Positions 15,301 through 30,300 of a stretch of 64,000 bases of DNA are shown piece after piece. This DNA comes from Sipunculus nudus. Its lineage: Eukaryota > Annelida > Sipuncula > Golfingiida > Sipunculidae. The stretch lies in assembly GCA_026874595.1 (NCBI GenBank), contig CM049310.1, positions 8,742,001 to 8,806,000 of the forward strand, read 5' to 3'. Under the pieces are notes generated by a model that saw only the letters and a program-made list of their open reading frames with translations, searched no databases and was not told where the DNA came from. Every line of letters starts with the position of its first letter. The first letter of the stretch is position 1. A program made the position numbers and the translations under genes.

Positions 15301-18300
15301 AAAAAATGAAGCTCAGTAAAGGTTTTAAAAATTACTCATTACACAGTCACTTTTTCCCCCAATTTGTTGTGGATAGCACAAATAGTTTAATAACTAATTC
15401 TGGGCACTTTCATGGCACTGATGGTAGCTTTCATTAGTTTCTGACCTATGTTTTGCCCAAAGCTATGTCAAAATATAAATACTTGTAATTTAATTAAGGA
15501 ATTATTAAAAACATCCAGTATCATCACTTGATATAAAAAAATATCTAATACACTTCTTTTAGGTGCAGCCCCAGTCATCTAGTCTTGTTTACAACACTCT
15601 ACTTGAATTATATCTACAACAGTATGTTCATGAAAAAGATATAGAGGTCAGTGGTACGTTTATAACATAAGTGTATATTTGTACTGATAGAAAAACTAAT
15701 TTTCAGGCGTTTTATTTATAAAAAAAAAACATTTTAGGACTATACATTAAACACATTCTGTAGATAATTGATGAAAAGAAGTTTAAATGTTCAGCTGGTG
15801 ATCATTTACATGAACATAAATTATAACCTATTATCTAACCAACAACATGGTCACAGGGGTAATTGACAAAAGGTGAGAGTACCAAATGTTGGATAGTGTC
15901 TGTAAAAGTAAAGTGATGACAAATGATGCTTGGTCACTTTTATGAACCAGTGAGGCCATATTAACTATTTCTTGGCTGTTCTGTATCCTACCTGGAGCAA
16001 GTGGTAGGTGATCAAGGTGAATAGGCACACCTAGACACCACACTGCATGATTGATGGTAAACTGATCAAATGATTCTGATTAATAGAACAGACAGAACAT
16101 TTGGACATGAGCATTAATTAGAAGTAGGTGAATTTGATGAGTGAACAGCTGGCAGTAGTTGGGTGTTTGATTTGTGGAAAATTATGCCTGCTATATTTTT
16201 TTAAAAACATTATAAATATTTTTTTATTTTCCTCAACAGAAAAGAGTGGACAATGAGAGAAGGCTGCTGAAATTACTTCAGAGTCCAGAGGTATGCCAAC
16301 ACTTTTTGTCATCTGTAAGGTTGTTTTATTTCATCAAAATAAAATATTATAGAATGCAGATATATTTCTTGTCCATTCCATTTACTACCAGTGCTCTAAA
16401 AATTTTATATATTTGCTTCTCTTTTATTCTCCAACACTCAAGATCTTAATTATTAGTGGTGATCTTCTTATTTCAAGGACCTTTGAGCATTTACATGCTT
16501 GTATTACATATTGTGTGATATGTAATGTGAATAAGGCTTTAAAGAATCATCGTTAATACAAAAAATGCTGGTGTCTTTGACCTTATTTGTGTCAAAGATA
16601 CAGGGCAGATCTCAAATTCAAAAGCTGATCTATTCAAATGTAGTGTCAAAGTAGAAAAAGTATATACAAATAAGTAGTTTTCAATAAACTTTGAGTCAAA
16701 ATGATATGGTCACGGTGAGAACAAGGAGTTAAAAAACAGAAACTTACAGACTTTAACTGACAGTCAGTACTTATAAATATCTCTCTTACATGTGGTTTAT
16801 CTGTTACTATATTTCAGGCTGGCTATGATCTTGACCAGGCTTTGGTTCTGTGTCAGATGAACAACTTCAAGGCTGGCATCCTGTACTTGTATGAAAAGGC
16901 CAAGCTGTGAGTCCACAGAGAAGTATCTGTGATAAACTTGCATGATAAGCATAATAATGTATTCCTTGAACCCAAGGAAATGTGCACTGTATCCTGACAC
17001 ACCATAAGATGTGTCATAAGTCTAAAAATAATAATTTTATTTTGCTTTTGTATGTAGAATTGTAGTAAGTAATATAAACTAACGGACAGGAGGTTTGCTG
17101 CAAAAGAAGGCGATAATGAAAGCATGGGTATTTTGTGCTGGCAAAATAGTTTTCAGCATGGTTTCAGAATAGTATTCTTGAGGAATTTTATACATTATAT
17201 GCATCTCATTATTCAAAAATTTTACAATATATCAGCATGTTGTAAATTTATCATTTCTTTTTTTTTCAGCTATCAGCAGATATTGAGATATCATATGGAA
17301 CATAATGAATATTCACATGTCATTGAAACTTGTAAAAAATTTGGGTAAGTGGTTACACAAAATGGGATCACAATAACACATCACATATTTATATAATTGT
17401 TGGTTTTAGTATGCTTGTCAGTTCTTTAACAAATAACCATTTTTCAATTTAAAGATCAAAATAAATTATTGGAAACTCTGGAGAGGCAATTGTGCAGAAA
17501 TAAAATTTTAGGGACTCAAAAGTTTATTTTACTTTTTCACCAAATCATATATAATTTTCAGTAATTTACCTTAGGGATTTATGATATACTTGCAACCATC
17601 TGAAAGCTTGTTACAACTCTTAATTATTTCTGGTAGGGTAATTTTTTAATGGAAAATTGCTCTTCAAATATAATGAGACCATGATGAGTTCCAAAAGCAT
17701 ACATCATAAAAATTACGTATCTTCTCAAACCTTACCAACGTATTGGTTCCCATAAGAGATAAAATTCTAATGAATGCAAGAGCTCTAATCTTTAATATCC
17801 TCATTCATCTGAAGTTATATCAGTTCTGCCATATTATATCTTTAAAAAGAGGTGGGGATTTCATTTATTTAATAAACAGAGTTGGCCAGTTTGTTACAAA
17901 GTATAATTTCCTCCTGCAGCAAACAGGAGTCCAGCTTGTGGGTGCAGGCTTTAGGTTACTTTGCTAAGAAAGAAGAAGACTGTCGTCCACAGATGGTCGA
18001 GGTTTTAGCTCACATAGACAAGTGGGACCTCCTGCCACCACTACTAGTCATCCAGACCCTGGCACACAACTCCACGGCAACACTGGCTGTTGTCAAGGTA
18101 ACAGGAGAGTTGTCATAGTTGTTGTCATGGTGACATTTGGTTGTGACTGTTCTGTTGGTAACATCTAGTCAAGGCTATTTATTAGTAACAGGATGTGTTA
18201 TGATGGCTGTCACCAAGGTTACAGAGTCATAATGAAATATAAATATTCTTCTTCTTCATAGGCTTGTTGTAAAAGTTAACAATCTAGCTTAATATTGTGA

Positions 18301-21300
18301 CAGTGGCTGTGACCATGGTTACCAATTCAAAGTACAAAGATAAACACAAATAAAGCAAAGTGAATAATCTATGCCACACATATTGATAGTATTTATGATT
18401 AATAATAATGTGCTGTGTTTAAACCAAAAGTACTTGCAGAACACTAGCATCATAAGATTTTGTAATTTTCAAATGTTTTCTTTGTGAAAGTGCATGTTAA
18501 AGTCAAATGTGGGTAGAACTGAGGGACTGTGCTATATCTTTTTCCTGTTACATCTAATTGAAGGATTACATCATCCGCAAGCTGCAGCAGGAGAAAGATC
18601 AAATAGAGGAGGATGAGAGACTGATAGAGACGTATCAAAACGAGACCAAGGCCATGAGGGAACAGATAGAGGAGCTTAAAACAAGGTACATGCGCTTATG
18701 AAGAAAAAAAATTATCACTCTTTAATTTTAGAGATTGAGTTCTGCTCTCTGGATTGGCTGGTTCTCTGCTGCTGGTGTCAGTGTCGGTTTGTGTCCTGCC
18801 CTGGTCTATGTGGCTGTGGCTTTCCTCAGGTTACCGGTATGGGTAAAAAGGTGGCGGTCTCTCATGGCTTCCTTCTTGGCTTGTGTGGCATCATGTCTAT
18901 GGGCTTCAACAAAATCCTAATAATTATGCTCAAGGAGCATACAGGGCTTGACTACAGCAACCTTTAGCTGCCCGATAAAGCTAAAACATCTTCAATCAGT
19001 CAGGTACATGCATCACATTGTCAAACTTACTTTTCACTGCAACAGATAGAGGAACTAAAAACAAGGTACATGTATGACATGGTCAAAGTTACACTTCAGT
19101 ACAGCAGATAGAGGAACTTAAAACAAGGTAAATGCATCACATGGTCAAATGTACACTTCAGTACAACAGATAGAGGAACTTAAAACAAGGTACATGTATT
19201 AAATGGTCAGAATTACACTTCAGTACAACAGATAGAGGAACTTAAAACAAAGGTACATGTATGGCATAGTCAAATTTTCACTTGAGTATTACAGTGGTTC
19301 ATGTCTTGAAGGAAATGTTTTCTTCCATAAACAGCAGAGATGTTTATTTAAGCTCACCTTCATTCTCAGGCATGTAAAGAATTACCAGTTTCATATGCGG
19401 TACATGTATGTATAAACTTTAAAGTTTAGGTAATTGACAGATAAGAGTACTGGCTCTTGCTCCCGTAATACAGTCTTTATATTTAATATCCTGCTCTACC
19501 CACACCTTTCTATTGTGTAGGATATGGTATCAGGAAAGTTATATTATTTAGCTCAGCTGACTATAAGTCATCTGAGCTATAGTCGTGGTCCATTGTCCGT
19601 CGTCCGTCCGTCCGTCGATTTGGCACGTTTTGAACTAAAAAGACCTAGGATTCCAAAATTCGGCATAATGTTAGATGTCCCCAAGATCTCCTACCAAGCC
19701 GAAAACTGGGTCTTTGCGACTTCTTTCCTTTGAGTAATTAAGGAAAAACCTCAATTTTTTATTAAAAACCTATTTTCACACTTCAGGACTGCCTTATATC
19801 AAAACCACTCTTCTGTTTTTTCTCATATTTGCCATAAATATTCTTCTATATAGTTCCTATGTACATGCCAGAAATTATGTCTGTATTATATAATTTAAAA
19901 AAGTTATGGGCCCAAACATAATGCATTTTGTAAAAAATCAGGAAAGATATTTGATCACAACACAAAACATGTTAAAGCTGTGGACATTTTTTCCAGTAAT
20001 ATAACTTTAATTAATCAAAATTAAATTGTATACACAAAATTAGATCAAAATCTTTAAAATTAAAAAAAAAATAAACAAAAATAAAAAATTTGTACCTTAA
20101 ATTTTGCCCAACTTTGACCATGGCACGTTTTTTTCCTGTAAGTACTGTGGATTTAATTTTTTCACAGCATGTTTTTGTTAGCATTTTGTCTTTTAACGCC
20201 AAAAATTTGAAACAAGTTGATCAAAAACATTAGATTTTATTTAAGTTTTCAAGCACCATGTAACATATTGTTTACATCAAGCTGGTGTTATGCAGTTTGC
20301 AAGAGCTCGGCTCCCCAGCTTCAGCTTTCAGTGCCTATAATTTGGCATACAATTAGATGTCTCCAAAATCCACTACCATGCCAAGAATTATGTCACTAGG
20401 ACTTAATACCTTCGAGATATTAATGAAAAACTTCATTTTTCCATTAATAACCCATTGTTACACCAAGACTGCCTAATATCAAAACCACTGATCTGACTTT
20501 AATCATATCTAATATACATATTTTTCTATACATTCGCTATGCACATGCCAGAAATGATGTCAGTATTGCGTAATTGTTTTAAGTTATGGGCCCAAACATA
20601 ATGCACTTTGTAAAAAATCAAGAAATGTATTAACTCTCTTGACAAGAGGATTGCCGAAGCTAGAGATTTTTTGTCAGGGATGTAACATTATTTAATCAAG
20701 ATTCAATTGAATACCCAAAATTAGTTCTGAATTTTTCAAATTTTATAAGTTGTTAGTATAAATATAAAATTAGTACCTTAAATTTTGCCCAACTTTGACC
20801 ATGGCACGTTTGTTTCCTGTGAGCACTGTTGATATAATTTTCATATCATGCACACATAAGGATTTCAGCTTTTTAGTTTAGAAAGCTGAAAGAAATTGGC
20901 AAAAAATTGTAGCTTTTATTAATGTTTTTATGACAGACCTGTCAGACCTTGGCTCTCCCCAGCCCCTCTTGAGTCACTTGTATGTTGACCTTGTTGACCT
21001 TTCAGCAAATTATGCACGCTTGAGGCGAGGCAACACTGGAACAGCCAGGCAGCTTATGGCCAGCCACAGTTGATCCAGGTGTCCAACCCAACTCATCTGG
21101 TAGTTTTAACCAACAACATAACAATAAACAATAAATTAATAAATTTTTATTGGGCTTTAATAACAAATTAAAGAAAAATAGAAAAGGAATTTGTTAGTTA
21201 ATGATAACAGGAAATTAACTTGCAGTTACTGATGATATAAGAATCTTTTATCAATGGATAGAATGTCACATATTCCAAATAACACCATGCAGTCACCTAT

Positions 21301-24300
21301 GGTATTTTTCAGTTCAATTTTAATGATAAAAAAATAAATCATATTATTCATTACTAATCATTAGGGATCATATGAAGGAATTAATGATAAACAAAGATGC
21401 AGTTGATAATATTAATCTAGATTCCTACTGTGTCTAGTGTGTACATTGATGTGAAATTAGTCCAAAATGAATATATTACATTTATTTTTTTTTAAATATA
21501 AATAAAAGCCACAAAACCAGGTACTTATGATCATTATTTAAATGTGTGAATTTTGTATATTCTGGATTCTCAACATCATTGTTTGGTGAAAACTGAATAA
21601 ATACCAGACATGGTGCGAATACTTTGTAATTGTATTTAAATACAAATATGATTATGTACTCCATTATAAAATTTCTTGCATAAAGAATGGGAATTCAGGT
21701 AAAAATGAAAGTATATGAATACCAGTGCAAATACTTTCAAAATGTATTCATGAATGCATTCATGAATATTTTCTTTAATATTATTTTAATAATCATTTCA
21801 GTTATATTTTATTTTAAAAAATCATACTATCCTCTTATTATTTTTAATAAAAATTATATTTGGGACAATATTTGTAAATATTTTTAATAAATAGTTAAAC
21901 TCTTATATAATATGTTCTGCTTATAAGTTATATGGCCAAGTCAAAATCTGTGTGACAAAAGCACTCCATTTGTTAATAAAATAAATGAAATCAGTCCCCT
22001 TCCCTGTCTCCAAAGATACTATCAAAATCATACATAAGCTAAACACCAACAACTCATAATACAGCTTATATTTATTACCACACAAAACCAGCATGTGCCT
22101 CATTTCTAAATCATATTTTTATGCCCCCGCCACAAAGTGGCCGGGGCATATAGTATATAGTTTTACCCATGTCCGTCATTCCGTCATTCTGTCATTCCGT
22201 CATTCAGAAATGAAACAGTTGTACGGACTTTTTTTCGCAATGCCTGCAGATATTGGCCTGATTTTTGGTGTGAAGGCAGATAATGACCAGTTACAGATCG
22301 AGTTGGCGTTTCGTCCGGGTTGACCTACTTTTGACCATTTTACGGCTCCTTAACTTAGAAAATTTCATGAAAAATAGAAATTTTCATGACAAATACACAT
22401 GTACGGACTTACTTTCGCAATGCCTGCAGATATTGGCCTGATTTTTGGTGTGTGGGTAGATAATGACCAGTTACAGATCGAGTTCGCGTTTCGTCCGGGT
22501 TGACCTACTTTTGACCATTTTACGGCTCCTTAACTTAGAAAATTTCATGAAAAATAGAAATTTTCATGACAAATACACATGTACAGACTTTTTTTCACAG
22601 TGCCTGCAGATATTGGCCTGATTTTTGGTGTGTGGGCAGATAATGACCAGTTACAGATCGAGTTTGCGTTTCGTCCTTGTTTATTTTTTACTTTTGACCG
22701 TTTTACGGCTCCTTAACTTAGAAAATTTCATGAAAAATAGAAATTTTCATGACAAATACACATGTAAGGACTTTTTATCGCAATGCCTACAGATATTGGC
22801 ATAATTTTTGGTGTGTGGGCAGATAATGACCAGTTACAGATCGAGTTCGCGTTTCGTCCCAGTTGACCTACTGTTTGACTGTTTTACGGCTCCTTAACTT
22901 TGAAAATTTCATGAAAAATAGAAATTTTCATGACAAATACACATGTACGGACTTTTTTTCGCAATGCCTGCAGATATTGGCCTGATTTTTGGTGTGTGGG
23001 CAGATAATGACCAGTTACAGATCGAGTTCGTGTTTTGTCCCGGTTGACCTACTTTTGACCGTTTTACGGCTCCTTAACATAGAAAATTTCATGAAAAATA
23101 TTTATTTTCATGACAAATGTACATGTACAGCCATTTTAAGCCCTCAGCTCATAGGCTCATGGGCTATTGTCATCACCCAAGCTGTCCGTCTGTCCGTCCG
23201 TCCATCTGTCTGTCCGGTGTCTGTCAGTCCGTCTGTTCCGCGTCTGTTAACTTTTACCTTGTGAGCTGGATATCTCTAAAAGGATTCACCGTTGGAATTT
23301 TTATTTCATCAGTGAAGATGTATATCGATAAAATCTCGGCCAAATTCGAAGATGGGTGACCTTGACCCATTTTTCTACATTTTAGAGCTGATTATAGAAA
23401 AACACTCAGAAGCTTATATCTCAGGAACCATTGTGTGGATTTTCACAAAACTTACTATGATCATTGGGTCTGATGGTCTGTACGTGCTGCACAATTTTGG
23501 TGGCGCCACCTGCAATTTCTGATTTTTTAATGAAATTTTATTGGATTTTTTCAATTTTGGCCTTTTGTGCAGGATATCTCCAAAGGTATTCAACACAGGA
23601 ACTTCATTTCTTCAGTGCTATTGCATTATATTTACAAAATCTTGGTCAAGTTCAAAGATGGGTGATCTTGACCTACTTTTCAAGGTCACAGAGCTTAGTA
23701 TAGAAAAATACTTAGGAGCTTATTTCTCAGGAAGCATTTGGTGGATTGTTATGAAACATGGTACATACCTCTCCAATTTAAATTTATAACTGATTATCAG
23801 CTTTTGCTAATATTCTAGTTTCGCAATGCAATGCTTACAGATACTGGCCTAATGTTTGGTCTGTGCGCGCATAATGACCACTCACAAATCGAGTTCGCAT
23901 TTTGTCCCAGTTAACCTATTTTTGACCATATGACAGATCCTCAACATAGAAAATTTCATGAAAGACAGAAATTTCTACGAAAAATGCACATGTATGGACT
24001 TTTTTTCTCAATGCCTGCAGATTCTGGCCTGATTTTTGGTGTGTTGCTTGATAATGACCCATTACAGATCGAGTTTGCATTTTGCCCCTGTTGACCTACT
24101 TTTTACCATACAACACCTCCTGAACTTAAAAAAATTTACAAAATTTAACAAATGTTTCTCATTTGCCCCAGGCGGGGGCATTCGTGTCGTTCCGACACAT
24201 CTAGTTTATCATATATAACAGCTGAGCACTGTGACCCACGGGTCCCTTGTTTTAATCAATACGTTACTCCAGAGTGAACTGGTGGTTTGTGCCATGTCCA

Positions 24301-27300
24301 CCTTAATAAAAGACATACTCTAAGTGATCAGTTCAGATAATCAGATGTATTTTAACTTTGATTGGAAATTTGATCATTTTTAGAAACATATATTTAGGAA
24401 TATATTGATGCAAAATGTTCAACATAGATTATTTATAGGCCTAAGCTATCAGTAAAAAAAAAACAGCCACTTTACAACAAAAGAAATGAGTAAAATTAAA
24501 TACAGTGTCATCTTTTGTTTGCTGATGCTTTATTGAAAACATAGAACTGAGTTAAATTAACAGAGATGTAAATTAGATTCCCTGCAGAATGTATGCTCTG
24601 CATCAAATTTAATATGTGTGTTTGCAGTGCTCGGATTTTCCAGGTGTCAAAATGCAGTGTATGTAGTCATCCATTAGAACTTCCATCAGTCCATTTCCTG
24701 TGCCAGCATTCATACCACCAACAGTAAGTCTATAGACCAAGGTAATACTGGTATATATTTACTTTACTCTAGTTTATGTAGAAAATGGTTTCAAGATTTC
24801 CACTTAAATGTTATTAAAGGAGCTCTTAGGGCTGAGGTTCCAGACTCTAGAGCACTTGGCTGCAGTCTTTAATTTATTTCATTCATTGATCAAAATTTCA
24901 GATTATTGTAATAAGCTGGAGTTACCAGTCACTTCTATAATTGTATTGCATTATAATCTTATATAAGGTTTGAATTGCCGTACTCATTATAATCTTATGT
25001 TATTCATAATCATCCATATTCAGTGGAATGAAGGCAACAAAAATATATATGAAACAGATAAATAAAATAAAACTTATTGAGTAGCCAACATCAATAAACT
25101 GAAAGAATAAACTTAGTTCAGTTTTTCAAACAATGACAAATTAATGTACTCTGGATGTACTCAGCTTTTATCTAGGAAGCCCATGCATATTTTATTTTAC
25201 TGAATATTGTGTTTTGTTGTAGCTGCTTTGAGAGTTATGCTGAGACAGAAAATGAATGCCCAGCATGTATGTCAGAAAACAGGTAAGTTTAGTGAAACAG
25301 TGGAGCTGGACCACTGCCAATAGCCCCATACCTCCAAATATAAGACACTCCAAAACAGTCTACAGATAACCTGACCTGGTACTTCTTTCTTTATGTCTTA
25401 CCATTACACAACATCTGTGTAACAATGTTGTGTATGTGCAGAAAAATGAAGAGATTATGCTCAGTAAATTAACAATAAATCCATACAATTTTAATACAAA
25501 AATTAAAGGTGAAGTGTTTGTCCTAATTTAACATTGTACATGGATGATTTACACTTAAAGTTATATGATTGTATAAGAATACTATGAAAAACAGTACATG
25601 GAATTTATCAAAAATAAATGTCTTAGATTATTTTCTATGTTAACATGTGATGAGTCCATACATAGAACAAAGAAATTCTAGATTTATATTGTATTGAACC
25701 TTTCCAAGAAAAAAACAAAAGAACTGTTGATAAGTGAATTCCTTTCTGTATTTATTAGTATAAAAAAAATTTTGTTGTCCAACATGTTATCTTCCTTTGG
25801 TGCAGGATTTCTGTTAAAGTAATTTTCAAAGTAATATGTATGTATTTAAAAGTCATCTTTTCATATACTGTGGCTCATATTAAAAAACACTTGAATTGAT
25901 GTATGACAGATGATAAAGGATATGACTATCATTGTATCAGAGACATAATCAACCTTGAAAACCAGAATATGTTTAGATATCATAAATGAATTTACTAGCT
26001 CCTGGACAATCTGAATTTTTATAGTAATTATATACAGGTGTAAAATCCCTTGAATGTGTCAAAAATCTATATCTGCATCTGAAGATTTTGGTTACCAGCC
26101 TGAAACCTGACCATATTGGCTGCTAGTACCCAGCAGCATATAATATCAGCTGCTGCATCCAGTGGGGCACTGACTCTATTCAGTTTACCATGGTTCATAT
26201 AAATATAATGATAATATTTATCATTTGGTATGAAAACATATTTATAGTATACTTTATTTGAAAACCAGTCTATATTTTATCATGAACATTAGTTTGTGGA
26301 TTTATCTGTAATAAATATTTAATTCATAATCTGGAAAATCCCTGTAATTTCCTTGAGAAAACACTGAAAACTCCTGGAATTTTGATCCACCAGATGAGTA
26401 TACATATGGACCCTGTTTTTTGCCAGCCCTACGTTGATGTAGACTGTATTCAGCAGCGTCTTATTGTTTGTACTTCAGAAAAGTCCTGGATATCATCAGA
26501 GCTCAAGAGCAGAGCAGAGACTCACATGATCAGTTCCAAAACCAGGTATGGTACATTGTTAATTACACTGATTAATACATCTATGTTCTCATTTCTACAT
26601 TAAACAAATACTGTGAAAGTGGTTTTGTTAGAGGGGTTTTAATTTTCGCACTTTTAGCGGGAGCTAGATTTGCTCTAAAATAAAAACACGTGTAAATTTG
26701 ATGCGATTGTTTAGAAGATAAGAGCATTTTCGCAAGAGACACAGTCATGTGGTCCTGGTAATCCCTCCATGCATGGTCTCTTGAGTTGAGGCTTCTTCAA
26801 CCAGAATGTTAGAGTATATAGTCATGTTGTCATAAGAGTTCATATCAAGAGATTTCTCAAGGGAGACCCCTCTCCTTTATGGTGATTTGTAGAAACAACT
26901 GTGAAACAATAAATGGCCTTTTAAGACACCCCTAACCCTCCCTAAAGCTTTGAAGTACGACTTATCTGAGAGCAAGCAACCTGCAAATGTTGTCAGTTCT
27001 GTTTGTTGTTTGGACATAGCTGGCTGCTTCTGGTTAGTATAATCACAGTGGTTGTTGTAGAGATATTCTACAACTTACTCAGATGTCAAACAATGCAGAT
27101 GGTTGCAGTACCATTGCATCATAAAATGTGGTTAGTCCTGATTAATTACGTATTGTTCACACCTTGCGGTCACGGTACTTGACCAGCTGCCCGTGGCAAG
27201 TAAGCGGTCATCTGGAGGTTGTAAGGTGGGACACAGGTAAAGTTACAAACCTGTCTTTTATAAATATTTTAATAATTTGATTCACAATTTATTACCTTCA

Positions 27301-30300
27301 TACATATTTGCGCGAAATTTTGAACTGCGCTAATGCTATCAAATGAAAAATGCGCGAAAATTCAGACACGTCAAATTAACCACTTCCACAGTATACTTAC
27401 TGCCCTTTTATCAGTCATTAGACAAATGAGATATTTATTTGTTCTGAGTACCACAAAATATATACAGTATAGTCAATAAGTGACTCTTTTCTATTCTTTT
27501 TATGAATTGCTGGTAATTGGGTAATTTCTATGATAGCCAGTTTAGGGTATCTTTAATTAATGCATGCTTCATGTGTCCAAACATAATCAGTATATAATAT
27601 GGCTATATTTTATGTTATTTTCTAAATAAATTTTAATTAGGTTCTTGTATTTTTTTTTATCACAAAGCTTGACAGATCAAAAGACGGCTTCTCTGTAGTT
27701 GCAGACTACTTTGGCAGAGGTGTTTTTAACAAGGTAAGGACAGGTACCTGAACACTCACTCAAGTCAAACTTAATAAGTAAAACAATTTTCTATTCTCTT
27801 TATATGCTGTTGTAAGCTGTTCCTATATATTAAAGCCAATGTTTTGTGCATATGGTAAATCTCTTAACCTGGTGAATATGAGGAAATTAATGCAGTGAAG
27901 GAAGTGCTAGTATTAACTTGATACTAACTTATCAGGTTTTCTGTGGAAAATAGTGCCATAGAAGAATTGCCTTCTCCACAGTAAATTAATTTTTGATAAA
28001 AAAAAAGTTTCCTATATTTCTATAATTTCCTACTCACCTAAGCTTACTTATGCTTCTATGATTAACCTTCTGAAATGTGTCTATATAATTAATATTGGGT
28101 TACTAAGCATCAAAAAGCATTAAATGATGTGTATACTAATAATACATGAATTACAAAAGTAAAACATTTCAATCTAATACACCAGGATAAGGTGAGAAAA
28201 CAAAGACTATTGAAGGTTTTTTGTATATTTTGGTATCTGATGCTCAAGAATACCTTGTGGCATAAAACCTGAATATAAGATTGAAACCTGACATCATTGA
28301 AACCTAAAGTCATTTTAACCTGGCATCTCTGGAATCAACAAAGTTCTGTCATTGGTTTTTATTACCAATTCATAAAAATAACCTCTTAGAAACTCTCTTG
28401 TATCATACTCTTATTGTTCATACTTTAGTCTGTTATGATTTTATCTTCAATAAAAATCTCAAAGTATTTGCTTCTAAGCTGTCTTTGTTTTATATCTTTA
28501 GACATTTATTCCTTGGCACAAGTAAGCATTTATAATTCCAAGGGCATTTCAAGAGTCAACTGCAGGGCTTTTTGATTTGCTTATTTTCATTTATTTGAAT
28601 AATGAGGCTTCTACTGCTTTTCCACTGGGAAAAAAAAGAGAATGTTTAATTTTGAAAGAGTCATTCAAGACAAAGATTTTAACATCACAGTTGTGTATGA
28701 AATAGTGATTCAGCCATTGAGTGCAGTAAAAAAATACTAGTTTGTTTCTTGCTTGCAAGGGTTGTAGTGTACAGATAAGGAACCTTGGAATAGACATAGC
28801 ACAATAAAGATCCTTAGTATGGAGACACCACCAAGTTGCAGCTTTGGTTTTCCAACCAGTCATTAACATGTCAAAATGCATATGCTTTTAAATGAGTCTT
28901 TCTGTCTCTCTCCCCACTTTTGGACTATGCTAAATTCAAACTTGGGCTGGCTTTCTAATTATTACAAATGATAGTTTCATTGGTATGATATCACAGCACA
29001 AGCTTGTATAAAATATTTGCAAAATTTTGTAATTATAATGAGCTTGCCCTGGGGCAGTGGTACACTCTACACTTCAACATATTTATCACCATCAGTAATG
29101 TGATCTTATACAAGCTGCCTAATAGTGTTAACATGTCACCTGTCTTTTTTGTGTGTATCAGCCTAGAGCCATCCCCAAAGAAAAGGCAGTGACCCCGCTG
29201 GGTCCTCAACAGGCTAGTAATTTAACCTACCCCCCAACCCCCTCCCTCCCAGCTTGATTCTTCTTAACATTCAAAGGATTTCCTGCACCCTTATTAAAAA
29301 GCCCACATACAAGCACATTTAAAGAAATAATAACTGAAAACCCTTAATCATGTATTTGTCCACCCGTAATCATGTATATGAAGCTCTAAGTACTAAAATA
29401 GCAAAACAACAAAAAATTTGCTTTCAGATTTTTTATGATGACTTTGAAAGTGCATGTCCCTGCTGATACTTATACCCATATATATCCAAACTGCCAAACC
29501 ATATAATGATCAGCCTGTGCATTAAATCATCAACAGATGTTCAAAATGTTGCATAAAGTTTTGAATGCTTGCAGCAACTAAAATACTGCCGTTCTAAACA
29601 TCACCATTGTTAAATCTAAGGAATCCATCTGTAATGGGAAATAGGGTTGACTGTTAGGAACCAGTGTTGAATTTTATTATGTCACTTGACTATGTGAACT
29701 AGTTAAAAAAAATAACTCCCCAATCCCACCTAGCACACACCAAATTTTAAAATTCCCATCCTCAGATGATCATTCCATTGTTGCTTTCTTTAATTCATAT
29801 CCTTCTTTCTGCTTCCTTTTCCCCAGTGCATAATGCCAAAATACTAACCATGAGTCTTTCAATATGCTAACAATTTGCATCTTTAACAACTGAAAATTAA
29901 TCAAATGCAATCTTCCCTTTTATTGTGAAAAGGTGTGCTTTTGAGGACTGACATATTTGAGGACTTCAGTCACTGTGAGAACCATGAGTTTATTCCAAAT
30001 GAAATTCAGTTAAATTATTGTCCTTGATTGGGAGCTACATTTATTTCAGAATAACCTGTCCAGTATCTTATTGTCCATCATTGTCTCCTTTCCATAACCC
30101 TTATTTTAGACCAAACAATTTCATTTTATCTGCTGACCAGTGTGGTCATAGATGTGTGATTGTGCGGCAATGAAAGAAACAAGCATACCATATTTCTTCT
30201 GATATTTTCTGGTACTCTGGTATTTTGTAAAGTACCCTTACATAGGACAAAGCCCAACAGAAACCTATTGATACTGATATGACAAGTTTTTTCATTAATT

